Positions 39,101 through 46,190 of a stretch of DNA of 64,000 nucleotides are shown piece after piece. Source of the stretch: a virus; IMG/VR virus record IMGVR_UViG_3300020469_003050, positions 126,001-190,000 of that record; one strand, given 5' to 3'. Made by a program: the position numbers and the translations under genes. The notes beneath the pieces are model-generated. The model made no database searches. It was not told where the DNA came from and saw only the letters and a program-made list of their open reading frames with translations. Each line of letters opens with the position of its first letter. Within the stretch, counting starts at the first letter, position 1.

Positions 39101-40550
39101 CGTCCGTACCTGTAATACTTAGATTTGAATGATGTCCTGTAACATCGTCCATTTCAAAGTAACGAGAATTACCTGCAAAACTTGTGTTAACTGATTTTAA
39201 TTTTTTTACAATGTTATTACCTAGTGTTAAAGGATAAACATTATAGTCTTGTGCGTTAACCATTCTATCTTGTGAATAGTATGCCTTCTGTGCAATTCTT
39301 CTTACACTTGTAAATGTTTCACCTGCAAAGTTTTCACCAAAGTCTTTGGTGCTTGCCATAGTAATTGATAGTCTGTATGTTTTATCATCTGCGCCTACAT
39401 ATGGAATAGATATAGCAACGTTATCAATATCGCCTGATTGAATAGAAAAGTTTTCATTTGAAACTGTTCTGAACCATGCTCTATAATCTCCAAATGCCGC
39501 ATTACCAAATATCCCATCTGGATATCTTAATTCTATTGTATTGTTTGTACCTGTTGTTATGTGTACAATATCACCTGAACCTGTTCTTAAAGAATTATAT
39601 ATTGCAGTTTCACGTGTATCATTATCAACTTTAGTAACATCTGATTTGTATAATAAATTTGAATCTAACTTGTGTAACCAAACATCTGTGTTAGAAACAT
39701 TTTCATTTGTAATTGCTTCTACTCTGTTAGACATTTTCACGCCATAAGAAAAGTTTTCAAATTCTAATGTTCCTGCTTTTGCTAAAACAAAGAAACCTGT
39801 TCTGTCTGATGCGGGACCTAGATTATCATTTCTATTAATAAGTGTGAAATTTTTATCATTCAGTGGAGCACCTTCTATGATTTTATCATTCTCAAAACTT
39901 GCTCTTACTGCCTCAAATCTTCTATTCGCTCCTGCTACATTTGTTGTAAATGCATACGCAATAGATTTTGATGAAAGTGATTCATTTATTTCGTACAGAT
40001 AATTTTCTACATTACCAACTGTTAAACTTGCACTAGGATCTTGAATTTTTGTATTTTTATTGAAAGAAGAATTTAGAATTGTAGTGAATTTTTCATACCA
40101 ATCTACATCGTTAGAGTCGTTCCAGTTTACAACGACACCGGCGAGAGAATTACCTTCGTTGTCTGCAACATCTTCTGTAGTAGTTACGCTTGTGATTTTC
40201 ATCATACCACTTGCATTGATTGGTCTTGTTTTTATATAACCAAGTGTTCTTGCCATACGCAAAATACTTTCACGGCGTTCAGCCGTATCCATAAAGTTTT
40301 CACGTGTGTTCATGTCATTTCTAAATGCTAGTGAATGACCTAAGTATGCTACAAGGTCTAAAATCGCAATGAATTCAGAACTTGCTATAAAATCATTAAA
40401 TTTTTCTGGATATGTCTTATTGATGTACGCAAGTAAACTTTCACGTATTGTATCGAAATCATAAGACTTCAAACTCACGTTACTGAAAGCAGTATATACA
40501 CTGGTCCAGCTTTCACTTGCAAATAAGTTATCTACTCTTTCTTGACTCAT
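36153..40550 (-). CDS. gp6: Baseplate wedge protein gp6-like, enlarged
   Basis: 1465 residues. The N-terminus (YDFDTIRESLLAYINKTYPE, then ILDLVAYLGHSLAFRNDMNT and RRESILRMARTLGYI, about 30-110) and the C-terminus (YTDSEVKTAVSSKVNEYF, NWEFGDTFYFSELASYLHQQ) match T4 gp6 and its J-like relatives. gp6 forms the inner ring of the baseplate that holds the wedges together. T4 gp6 has about 660 residues, so this version has about 800 extra, mostly a central Ser/Thr/Asp-rich beta region (about 500-1150). It lies next to gp25, as expected for wedge partners. Confidence 0.85.
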   Translation of the reverse strand: MSQERVDNLFASESWTSVYTAFSNVSLKSYDFDTIRESLLAYINKTYPEKFNDFIASSEFIAILDLVAYLGHSLAFRNDMNTRENFMDTAERRESILRMARTLGYIKTRPINASGMMKITSVTTTEDVADNEGNSLAGVVVNWNDSNDVDWYEKFTTILNSSFNKNTKIQDPSASLTVGNVENYLYEINESLSSKSIAYAFTTNVAGANRRFEAVRASFENDKIIEGAPLNDKNFTLINRNDNLGPASDRTGFFVLAKAGTLEFENFSYGVKMSNRVEAITNENVSNTDVWLHKLDSNLLYKSDVTKVDNDTRETAIYNSLRTGSGDIVHITTGTNNTIELRYPDGIFGNAAFGDYRAWFRTVSNENFSIQSGDIDNVAISIPYVGADDKTYRLSITMASTKDFGENFAGETFTSVRRIAQKAYYSQDRMVNAQDYNVYPLTLGNNIVKKLKSVNTSFAGNSRYFEMDDVTGHHSNLSITGTDGSVFVEDEPMSVALFFNRNSGDADDFVRNEMSRALGHASLFNKYHFLYKNDVSANRVINESYTKSDLNNLQIDGASGAPWGVAQGDYLHLVGTSGTEYHARVVRVVSPDTSGLSVDPSSVVLDKIIPEDGTVKTAIRGYRTKFIEDAGLGITEISDVKQKIVDDASTFTLYYDLRDNATDLWTWKIWDGVVDISSKISLEFKYNAGIRASEAMYTAKFTGKRVVFESYDQVKFYYGNKNIIVDNETNLAERDKILINYYDGGSLNVLPDTKYNDIVTIGYAPVTGFQSNGTGGGTFNAVYRHTGAKDNLELIDPTSVNIDNPLTPTKYTHQLVSPVGITYDLPDGSVTSPTAANENIIGADPQYTITLEVADISQFIANVTSIETGSSVNSSTETFISSDTIPIVTDTSAAAVANAEASFSTVTSTNLENTYGFKGLPSLAYFGTAPTTNNFLWIDISALPTGETSTSATFGMTGVQKDFITGFDTNTNLFTFTYPFKNWGVLADGTGGDGITSADNIPNDVRFRQLAYGELNFSTTESITQFNMIIKDANDNIIDNEHLELVAGSGNAYKIIFWTIDPGVGSLYNIFIGDGSATTDLDDFSVKVIAEIEVAKGVETQTSSYATTGAYVYDDFRINTGYDDARKVKLLTLDTKGNPYGILNIFNSTDAQNNILISKFVQESYIEPTLNITLHRAAKTATAGPASNNTIAPAVQSPDYTLWFNTDNNSWYLYQAGIWTTSFVYNEVVTGPNSVMYYGDSEYAVVDGKSFVEDKFMSYRWDHYADIDKRIDPSTSNIVDMYVLTSDYVRRVNQWIAGGFKTEIPVAPNNFELKSLMGGIEPKSAIADHISYIPVKFKYLFGAYATPENQASFKVVKKSGTAYTDSEVKTAVSSKVNEYFALDNWEFGDTFYFSELASYLHQQLGDYIASVVITPKFSTSEFTDLLSITSEPNEIFLSVTTSENVKCISAISTSELQGEDVTSNG

Positions 40551-40553
40551 TTT

Positions 40554-40910
40554 TTATTCTCTCTTTAAATCTATCGTAAGTGTGATAGGCTCTTTTTCAG
40601 GTAAAACCGCTACACTGATAGAGGCTGTGACTGTATGTTCACCTTCAGTTAAGTTGATGTTCTCTAAATTCACTCTAGGCTCATCACTGATGATGTTTGT
40701 TAAATCTTCTTCAATAAGTATTCTTGTGTTAGGAGTCAATGGTTCGAATATCATATCATGTATGATAGACCCATAAGTAGGCATCATCACTCTTTCACCT
40801 TTACGGGTCATGATATGATTCATTAAATCTTCGACAACTAACTCTTTTCCAGTTAGTGTGTGATTGATTGCCTGTTTATTTTTAGTACTAAAACCTATAA
40901 ATCTTGCCAT
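40554..40910 (-). CDS. gp25: Baseplate wedge protein gp25
   Basis: 118 residues, typical of the gp25/GPW family. The conserved core GERVMMPTYGSIIHDMIFEPLTP (about 38-60, given in part) contains the family's R-P-G pattern, followed by an amphipathic helix and a strand. gp25 joins gp6 and gp53 in the wedge core and helps nucleate the sheath. A GATAAATAC late promoter candidate is 25 nt upstream. It is the first gene of the block gp25-gp6-giant protein. Confidence 0.88.
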   Translation of the reverse strand: MARFIGFSTKNKQAINHTLTGKELVVEDLMNHIMTRKGERVMMPTYGSIIHDMIFEPLTPNTRILIEEDLTNIISDEPRVNLENINLTEGEHTVTASISVAVLPEKEPITLTIDLKRE

Positions 40911-40935
40911 TATATACTCTCTTTACTTATTAAGA

Positions 40936-40944
40936 GTATTTATC
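40936..40944 (-). promoter_or_regulatory. Candidate T4-like late promoter of gp25
   Basis: GATAAATAC on the minus strand 25 nt before ATG 40910. Identical 9-mers precede the tube-cap gene and the tape measure. Confidence 0.7.
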
Positions 40945-40970
40945 ATTGTATAAACTTCGAACTTTTAGTA

Positions 40971-40999
40971 TTGACTTTTTATTTCATTTACTATATAAT
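40971..40999 (+). promoter_or_regulatory. sigma70 promoter of clpP
   Basis: TTGACT (40971-40976), 17 bp, TATAAT (40994-40999), 39 nt before the clpP ATG. No GANTC in the spacer. Confidence 0.75.
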
Positions 41000-41038
41000 C
41001 TATCATAATCATAATAAAAACGGAGAATAAATAAAAGT

Positions 41039-41635
41039 ATGCCTAATTTAGTACCAATGGTCGTAGACCAAACTGCAAATGGAGAACGTAGCTTTGATAT
41101 ATTCTCTCGTTTGCTTAAAGAAAGAGTTATATTCTTAACAGGTGAAGTAAATGACTATCAGTCAGACTTAATCTGTGCCCAATTTCTATTCTTAGAAGCA
41201 GAAAATCCAACAAAAGATATACATTTTTATATCAATTCACCAGGTGGGGCTGTCACAGCCGGCATGGCGATATATGATACAATGCAATTTATCAAACCAG
41301 ATGTTTCAACAATGGTTTTAGGTCAGGCATGTTCTATGGGTTCTCTCTTAGCAAATGCTGGAGCTCCAGGTAAAAGATTTATGCTACCTCATGCAAGACA
41401 TATGATACATCAACCAAGTGGTGGCGCAGGCGGTCAAGCAACTGATATGGAAATCCAAGTAAAAGAAATTCTAAAAGTTAAAGAAAGTCTGACTAATATC
41501 TATGTAAAACACAATTCAAAAGGTAAGACTTTTGATGAATTACATGCTGATATGGAGAGAGATAAATTCATGGGTCCAGAAGAGTCACTAGAATATGGCT
41601 TAATTGACGAAATTCTTAACGAAAGACCGGCGTAA
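41039..41635 (+). CDS. clpP: ATP-dependent Clp protease proteolytic subunit
   Basis: 198 residues, full length for ClpP. The catalytic triad is Ser99 ([10 protein letters not shown]), His124 (MIHQPSGG) and Asp175 (ERDKF). INSPGG and YGLIDEI are the other family signatures. Phage ClpP could form the 14-mer itself or co-assemble with host ClpP and dock to host ClpA or ClpX; no ATPase partner is seen here. Possible roles are scaffold processing or host regulator turnover. RBS CGGAGA. It has its own promoter, divergent from the gp25 late promoter. Confidence 0.93.
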   Translation: MPNLVPMVVDQTANGERSFDIFSRLLKERVIFLTGEVNDYQSDLICAQFLFLEAENPTKDIHFYINSPGGAVTAGMAIYDTMQFIKPDVSTMVLGQACSMGSLLANAGAPGKRFMLPHARHMIHQPSGGAGGQATDMEIQVKEILKVKESLTNIYVKHNSKGKTFDELHADMERDKFMGPEESLEYGLIDEILNERPA

Positions 41636-41639
41636 AAAC

Positions 41640-41667
41640 TTGACAAAATAGCGATTCGTGTTATATT
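41640..41667 (+). promoter_or_regulatory. sigma70 promoter with GANTC in the spacer (P2)
   Basis: TTGACA (41640-41645), 16 bp, TATATT (41662-41667). CGATTCGT occupies spacer positions 7-14, as in P1. Confidence 0.8.
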
Positions 41668-41691
41668 ATTATCTTAACTGAGAGATAATAA

Positions 41692-42663
41692 ATGATAAAA
41701 AAATTAGTAATTGCTAGTCTATTTCTGTCTTCATCTGCATTCGCAGATAGCTATGGATATAGCTACAAAAATCTTACACATATAATGGATAGTAAAACTG
41801 CAAACATGATGCAGTTTTCAGATAACTCTAAACACATGCCACGTGAACGATTACAGTTTGGTAACTTTCACGGTCGTGATGCATTAGAAATTACATTAAA
41901 ACAATCTGATATAGGTAGCATCGGTGATGCTGGTCGTGATATGGGTTGGGGTAATGCTCAACGTATTCAAATACGTGAAAAAGAATATAAACGTGAAATG
42001 TGGGACGGAAAAGAATACTGGTATAAGTTATCAATGTTCATGCCTAAGAATTTAGGAAGTAATAATCATACAGTTAGTTTGTTTGATTTGAAATTAAGAA
42101 AAAATAAACAAGAAGGTACACAAGTATTTTCATGGAATATCACTAATGGTGAATTAGGTTTTCAACTTGAAACTGGTGACTGGTTATGTTGGACACGTAA
42201 AATAGACGGTGGGGCAAATCGTAAACAATGCTCTTTTAAAGATAATTTTATTTCAATACCAAAAGACAACTATCGAAACAAATGGGTCGATGTTGTTATG
42301 CAAATCAATATGATTAAAGGAAAAGAAATATTTCGTGTGTGGGCAAACGATGAACTAATATTATCATTTGCAGGCGATATCAATCCTTTTGGTCGTGAAT
42401 TGGGATTTAAGTTTGGATTATATAGACATCATATGACTACTAAATTAGAAGATGATGTTGCATATTATTCTGATATCAAACGAGGCAAATCTTGTTCTGA
42501 TTTGAATGTAAATTGTGATAAGTTTATGAATGATTTTTCTGGTCTAGGTGCATTTAATATGCAGAAAGTATTACATGTAGAGAAATATGTAGAAAAAAAT
42601 GGACCTAAACTAAGATTTAATGATATTTGTTATAAAAAAGAGTGCGAAAACTTGACAGAATAG
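41692..42663 (+). CDS. Secreted polysaccharide-lyase-like protein
   Basis: 323 residues with a Sec signal (MIKKLVIASLFLSSSAFA, cleaved about residue 18). The rest resembles the heparin-lyase-I-like jelly-roll family. It has KEYWYKLSMFMPKNL, VSLFDLKLRKN, FSWNITNGELGFQL, a Trp-rich NKWVDVVMQINMIKGKEIF strand, WANDELILSF and FKFGLYRHH near the end. Such enzymes cleave uronic-acid polysaccharides by beta-elimination. Exported from the infected cell, it might degrade capsule or matrix to free progeny, or supply the host with sugars (inference). Catalytic residues cannot be placed with certainty. Confidence 0.7.
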   Translation: MIKKLVIASLFLSSSAFADSYGYSYKNLTHIMDSKTANMMQFSDNSKHMPRERLQFGNFHGRDALEITLKQSDIGSIGDAGRDMGWGNAQRIQIREKEYKREMWDGKEYWYKLSMFMPKNLGSNNHTVSLFDLKLRKNKQEGTQVFSWNITNGELGFQLETGDWLCWTRKIDGGANRKQCSFKDNFISIPKDNYRNKWVDVVMQINMIKGKEIFRVWANDELILSFAGDINPFGRELGFKFGLYRHHMTTKLEDDVAYYSDIKRGKSCSDLNVNCDKFMNDFSGLGAFNMQKVLHVEKYVEKNGPKLRFNDICYKKECENLTE

Positions 42664-42679
42664 CGAATCGTAGTATAAT
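42652..42679 (+). promoter_or_regulatory. sigma70 promoter with GANTC in the spacer (P3)
   Basis: TTGACA (42652-42657) inside the end of the lyase gene, 16 bp, TATAAT (42674-42679). The spacer element is CGAATCGT. Confidence 0.8.
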
Positions 42680-42709
42680 ATACTTATATTGAATGAAAGA
42701 GAGGACTAA

Positions 42710-43057
42710 ATGACTACATATCAAGAAGTTGCAAACGAGGCAAAAACACAGGCTGTACAAGCAGTTGATACATTTTTCAATGATGTTTTAAAAGGCGAAG
42801 ACCAATATGCATGTGGTTTTGCATGGGTTACTGTTTATCCTGAAAACAAAGGTAACACTAAACTTGGTAAAGCAGAACGTAGGGGTTTAGAATCTATTGG
42901 ATTTAGTAAAGACTGGACAGGCAAGGCTTGGCAGTTGTGGAATCCAGGTGAGTATCGAGGTCAAAACATTGACGCCAAAGAAAAAGGTGCAGAAGTTTAT
43001 GCTCAAGTAATGAAATCATATGGTTTCAAAGCATATGCTGGTTCAAGGTTAGACTAA
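42710..43057 (+). CDS. Small conserved phage protein
   Basis: 115 residues. The pattern GFAWVTVYPENKGNTKLGKAE, the later GKAWQLWNP, YRGQNIDAKEKGAEVYA and the C-terminal RLD remind me of a small conserved protein of marine T4-like phages whose function is unknown. It has the strong RBS GAGAGG and its own GANTC-type promoter, so it is probably an early gene. No catalytic or binding motif is evident. Confidence 0.65.
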   Translation: MTTYQEVANEAKTQAVQAVDTFFNDVLKGEDQYACGFAWVTVYPENKGNTKLGKAERRGLESIGFSKDWTGKAWQLWNPGEYRGQNIDAKEKGAEVYAQVMKSYGFKAYAGSRLD

Positions 43058-43062
43058 AAAAC

Positions 43063-43090
43063 TTGACAGATTCGAGAATCGTGTTATTAT
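43063..43090 (+). promoter_or_regulatory. sigma70 promoter with double GANTC in the spacer (P4)
   Basis: TTGACA (43063-43068), 16 bp, TATTAT (43085-43090). The spacer carries GATTC-GA-GAATC (43069-43080), an inverted repeat with two GANTC sites, the second in the same place as in P1-P3. Confidence 0.8.
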
Positions 43091-43116
43091 AATTACATAA
43101 TCAAAGAGAGGGAACT

Positions 43117-43464
43117 ATGAAATTTAAACTATATCAAATTCATCTTACAGATGCAGAAGTTGACAAAGTTAATGCTGAAGGACATAATAGTGTTCCTAAG
43201 CATCTAACTAAGTTGGATATGTCTTTCGCTAAAGACGAAGTAGGTTCATTAGCTAAAAAGGCAATGGATAATAATTGGTACACTCATGTATCAAACATTA
43301 CTGCTGACGGTTTAGAAAACGTGTTTGAAATAGGTAACATTGGTCCAGAAGAAAACATTGAGCGATTGGCTCCTATGTATTCTGTTAGTGTTAGTGACGT
43401 AGTTGAAAATGAAGATGGCGAACAATTTGTTTGTGCATCAATTGGTTGGAAGGAGGTAGCATAA
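43117..43464 (+). CDS. Hypothetical small protein
   Basis: 115 residues behind the fourth GANTC promoter, with RBS GAGAGGG. It begins MKFKLYQIHLTDAEVDKVN and has an acidic middle and a beta-rich end (YSVSVSDVVENEDGEQFVCASIGW). No recognised domain. Its stop overlaps the next ATG by one base, so the two genes form a pair. Probably an early protein of host takeover (inference from promoter class). Confidence 0.6.
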   Translation: MKFKLYQIHLTDAEVDKVNAEGHNSVPKHLTKLDMSFAKDEVGSLAKKAMDNNWYTHVSNITADGLENVFEIGNIGPEENIERLAPMYSVSVSDVVENEDGEQFVCASIGWKEVA

Positions 43465-43712
43465 TGGCTGTAGTTCAAAAAAGTAATGTTCGTAATTTCG
43501 TAATTGATTTAGATGGCTCGGCTGGCAATGCCTTCTATCTATTAGGTTCTGCACAAGGATTGTGTAACGACCTCGGTCTTGATGGTAATCAAGTTATTGA
43601 AGAAATGAAATCTGGAGATTATATAAATCTCATAAAAACATTTGACAAATATTTTGGAAGTGTTGTTACTTTAGAAACAAACAATAAAGAATATTTAGAG
43701 GCTTTTAACTAA
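43464..43712 (+). CDS. Hypothetical small protein
   Basis: 82 residues from ATG 43464, chosen over an upstream in-frame start because GGAGG lies 8 nt before it and the TAATG overlap couples it to the preceding gene. It reads NFVIDLDGSAGNAFYLLGSAQGLCNDLGLD, then an alpha-helical acidic part. The pattern resembles small phage proteins of unknown function. It converges with the baseplate block on the other strand, overlapping it by 8 nt. Confidence 0.6.
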   Translation: MAVVQKSNVRNFVIDLDGSAGNAFYLLGSAQGLCNDLGLDGNQVIEEMKSGDYINLIKTFDKYFGSVVTLETNNKEYLEAFN

Positions 43713-43716
43713 AGCC
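43700..43716. terminator. Hairpin at a convergent gene junction
   Basis: GGCTTT-TAACT-AAAGCC spans the overlapping stops of the plus- and minus-strand genes. No T-run follows on either strand, so termination would be weak or factor-assisted. Confidence 0.35.
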
Positions 43717-44343
43717 AGGAACAAAACTCCACATCTTAGAAGTTTTAATTTTCATGGCGGCTAGTTTTTCATCGAACTGGCCGTTATTCTTTTTTATATT
43801 AGTCTGAATTTCATCCGTAATATCATACCACTTTTCATTATTGATTAATGCAATAATAGGATGTTTTTCAATTTTGTCAACACCTTCATTGTAAAAGTAA
43901 TATAACAATGCATCGAATTGTGGTTGAGATAATTCTTTCTTAACAAACTTTTCTAAAACATTTCCTACATTACGTAATTGCTTTTCTAATATAAAGTTTG
44001 CCATTTGTTTAGTAATCTTTTTTGTAGATATATCTATTCTTTGTGATGCAACTGTTATAAACCCATAACGTAATTCTGTATTCGTTACTTGATATCCATA
44101 ACCTAATATATTATCTTTCATGTCTAATGTTGGTGTGCTTGTATCTATAATTGCATTCTTGCTCATTTCACTGAATACTAAATCAACTACAGGAAATACA
44201 GTTAATCTAACATGAGATAAGATATAAGTTGGTTCACCAGTTGCTTTATATCCTGTGCCTAAGTAGGTACCATTAGGAGTTACAACATTCAACGGAAGCT
44301 GAATATAATTTAATAACGAACCTTTTCTCTTATCAAATAACAT
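43705..44343 (-). CDS. Baseplate-block protein with degenerate lysozyme-like C-terminus
   Basis: 212 residues. Residues about 130-205 (LSQPQFDALLYYFYNEGVD, then IIALINN and a Trp near the end) resemble the C-terminal lobe of phage GH24 lysozymes. The N-terminal half does not show the Glu-Asp-Thr catalytic signature; it is a beta-rich unknown domain. It directly follows the gp5-like gene (TAATG overlap), which here lacks a lysozyme domain. It may be a structural relic or a partner of the hub. Function uncertain. Confidence 0.5.
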   Translation of the reverse strand: MLFDKRKGSLLNYIQLPLNVVTPNGTYLGTGYKATGEPTYILSHVRLTVFPVVDLVFSEMSKNAIIDTSTPTLDMKDNILGYGYQVTNTELRYGFITVASQRIDISTKKITKQMANFILEKQLRNVGNVLEKFVKKELSQPQFDALLYYFYNEGVDKIEKHPIIALINNEKWYDITDEIQTNIKKNNGQFDEKLAAMKIKTSKMWSFVPGFS

Positions 44344-46190
44344 TATGATAACCTCACTGCGGTTGTTCCTGTTACAGAAGAAGTATCTGCTACATTGTAT
44401 GAACGTTTTAATATGTATGCACCACGTTCTACACTAGCGGCTGAGAAGTGCATCGGATCCCATGGCGCACTCCAGTTACCACCCCAACCTAAACCATGTC
44501 GAGCGGCTATTTCACCTACATTTAATGGGAAGTCACAACCTTTGTCAACGCCTCTAGTTACTCCAGGATTCCAACCTGATGGTCTAGTTTTTGCATATCC
44601 ATTTGGTGCATATGCATTAATATCTATAGCGGCTCCCATTGCATGGAAGCTAGGTCTTGAACCACCTCTTTGATTTCTATTACAGTATCCACCTAATGTT
44701 CTTATCACATATCCTGTTGCTTCTAAATCATCAATCAGTCCTTGGAAGTTAGCTTGGAATATTTCTGCAACTTCACAACCAACACCATTACTTGAACGTA
44801 TAGTTGCTAGACCTTCTCCAGGCGGTAGACCAGGAACATTTTCAGTTGATTGGTTGCCCTGATTTGCGGCATTAACTTGCCCTTCTGCACTAGTAGGGTC
44901 TTTAGCAATTTCGTTTCCTGCTTTTTGTGAATCAGTTGTTGCACCTGGGGTAGACCCATCTGCGGCTTTTTGTACTGTTTCTGTTCCACGTAAAAACGGT
45001 TCGTGTGTTGGTATCTTAGGTATGATACTTTCGTCTATTTGTGTATTTTCTAAATTCTGTATATCTGGTTGTGCGGCTAATGGTATATCAAAAGCGATAG
45101 AAGCCATAGGACCGTTAAGATGTAGTTTTCCATTTACTGTACTAACATACATATTTGTTTCTACTTTTTGATGCAATGCTCCTCCACTTTCTAAAAACGT
45201 AGAGCCTTTTGTTTTTGTATGATATTGATTTCCTACATTCAAGTTGTAGTTGTCACCAGTTCTTACATTAATCTTTTCACCTGCTTCAAGGTTTATATTT
45301 TTATCTGCACGTAGATTGAAATCTTTTTCAGTACGAACAGACATACTACCTTCAGCATAAACCATTACTTCACCGTCAGCACCTATCTCTACCCAACCAG
45401 AACCTGAACTATTAATTGCATATACAAAATCATTTGTACCGTCAACAATAACTTGTGCTCCTGAACCAGTAGAAATTCTTATCTGATTAGGGTGAATAGT
45501 TCCATCGTCTCCAACAGACCCATCGTCCATTGTAATACCATTGCCACCCGGTGTTGTCCAGCCGTATACTTTTGATGATTGTGTTGTATCATAGTTTGCA
45601 TCACGTAATGGACTTGCAGTAGATTGGCCTCTTTTATTATCTGAGAATATACCTTGATTTGCAGTGTTAACATTTCTATTTGAATTTGCTTGGTCTTGTT
45701 CGTCTATGCTTTGTAAATCTTCTAATTTAGTTGGTGTTACTTTCGCAACTTTGACATCTTTTGCTATGCCTTCTCCCATACCAGAACCGTCTGCATTGGC
45801 AACTCCTGCCGCTCCACCCGATACTGTTCCAGGAATTTCTTGTGCTACTGCGAACCAGTAACCTTCGTTTAGAACTCCGTTGTCCGCAAAGAATACTAAT
45901 ATAGTAACTCCACCATCAGGCGGAACAGAAAACATTCCGTATGAACCTTGCTTATTAGAACCACCAAAAGGACTTGCATACATAAAGTACATTGGTTCTT
46001 CTGGGTCTCCTCCAAGTTTAGGTACATAGGCCGCTATACGTCCTCTGCCTTCAGGATCAGGCTTATCTGCTACAGTAATGGCTTTATATATACCACTTTT
46101 AATATTCTGTAAAATAGGATTCTGCTGGTCTTTTACGTTCTTTAAAAGAGACTTAGCAAGACTGTTACCTATCATAGTTTCTTTAGCCAT
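44343..46190 (-). CDS. gp5: Baseplate hub spike gp5-like, with M15 peptidase domain
   Basis: 615 residues. Residues 30-130 form the OB-fold of gp5/VgrG proteins (GIYKAITVADKPDPEGRGRI, YGMFSVPPDGGVTILVFF). Residues about 210-370 are the spike repeat region with Asp/Asn-rich turns (MSVRTEKDFNLRADKNINL). A Gly/Gln linker leads to a C-terminal D-Ala-D-Ala-type M15 peptidase with zinc ligands His516 (SFHAMG), Asp523 (AIDIN) and His581 (DPMHF). In T4 gp5 the muralytic domain is a lysozyme; here a peptidase takes that role. It would pierce and digest the peptidoglycan during infection. Confidence 0.8.
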   Translation of the reverse strand: MAKETMIGNSLAKSLLKNVKDQQNPILQNIKSGIYKAITVADKPDPEGRGRIAAYVPKLGGDPEEPMYFMYASPFGGSNKQGSYGMFSVPPDGGVTILVFFADNGVLNEGYWFAVAQEIPGTVSGGAAGVANADGSGMGEGIAKDVKVAKVTPTKLEDLQSIDEQDQANSNRNVNTANQGIFSDNKRGQSTASPLRDANYDTTQSSKVYGWTTPGGNGITMDDGSVGDDGTIHPNQIRISTGSGAQVIVDGTNDFVYAINSSGSGWVEIGADGEVMVYAEGSMSVRTEKDFNLRADKNINLEAGEKINVRTGDNYNLNVGNQYHTKTKGSTFLESGGALHQKVETNMYVSTVNGKLHLNGPMASIAFDIPLAAQPDIQNLENTQIDESIIPKIPTHEPFLRGTETVQKAADGSTPGATTDSQKAGNEIAKDPTSAEGQVNAANQGNQSTENVPGLPPGEGLATIRSSNGVGCEVAEIFQANFQGLIDDLEATGYVIRTLGGYCNRNQRGGSRPSFHAMGAAIDINAYAPNGYAKTRPSGWNPGVTRGVDKGCDFPLNVGEIAARHGLGWGGNWSAPWDPMHFSAASVERGAYILKRSYNVADTSSVTGTTAVRLS

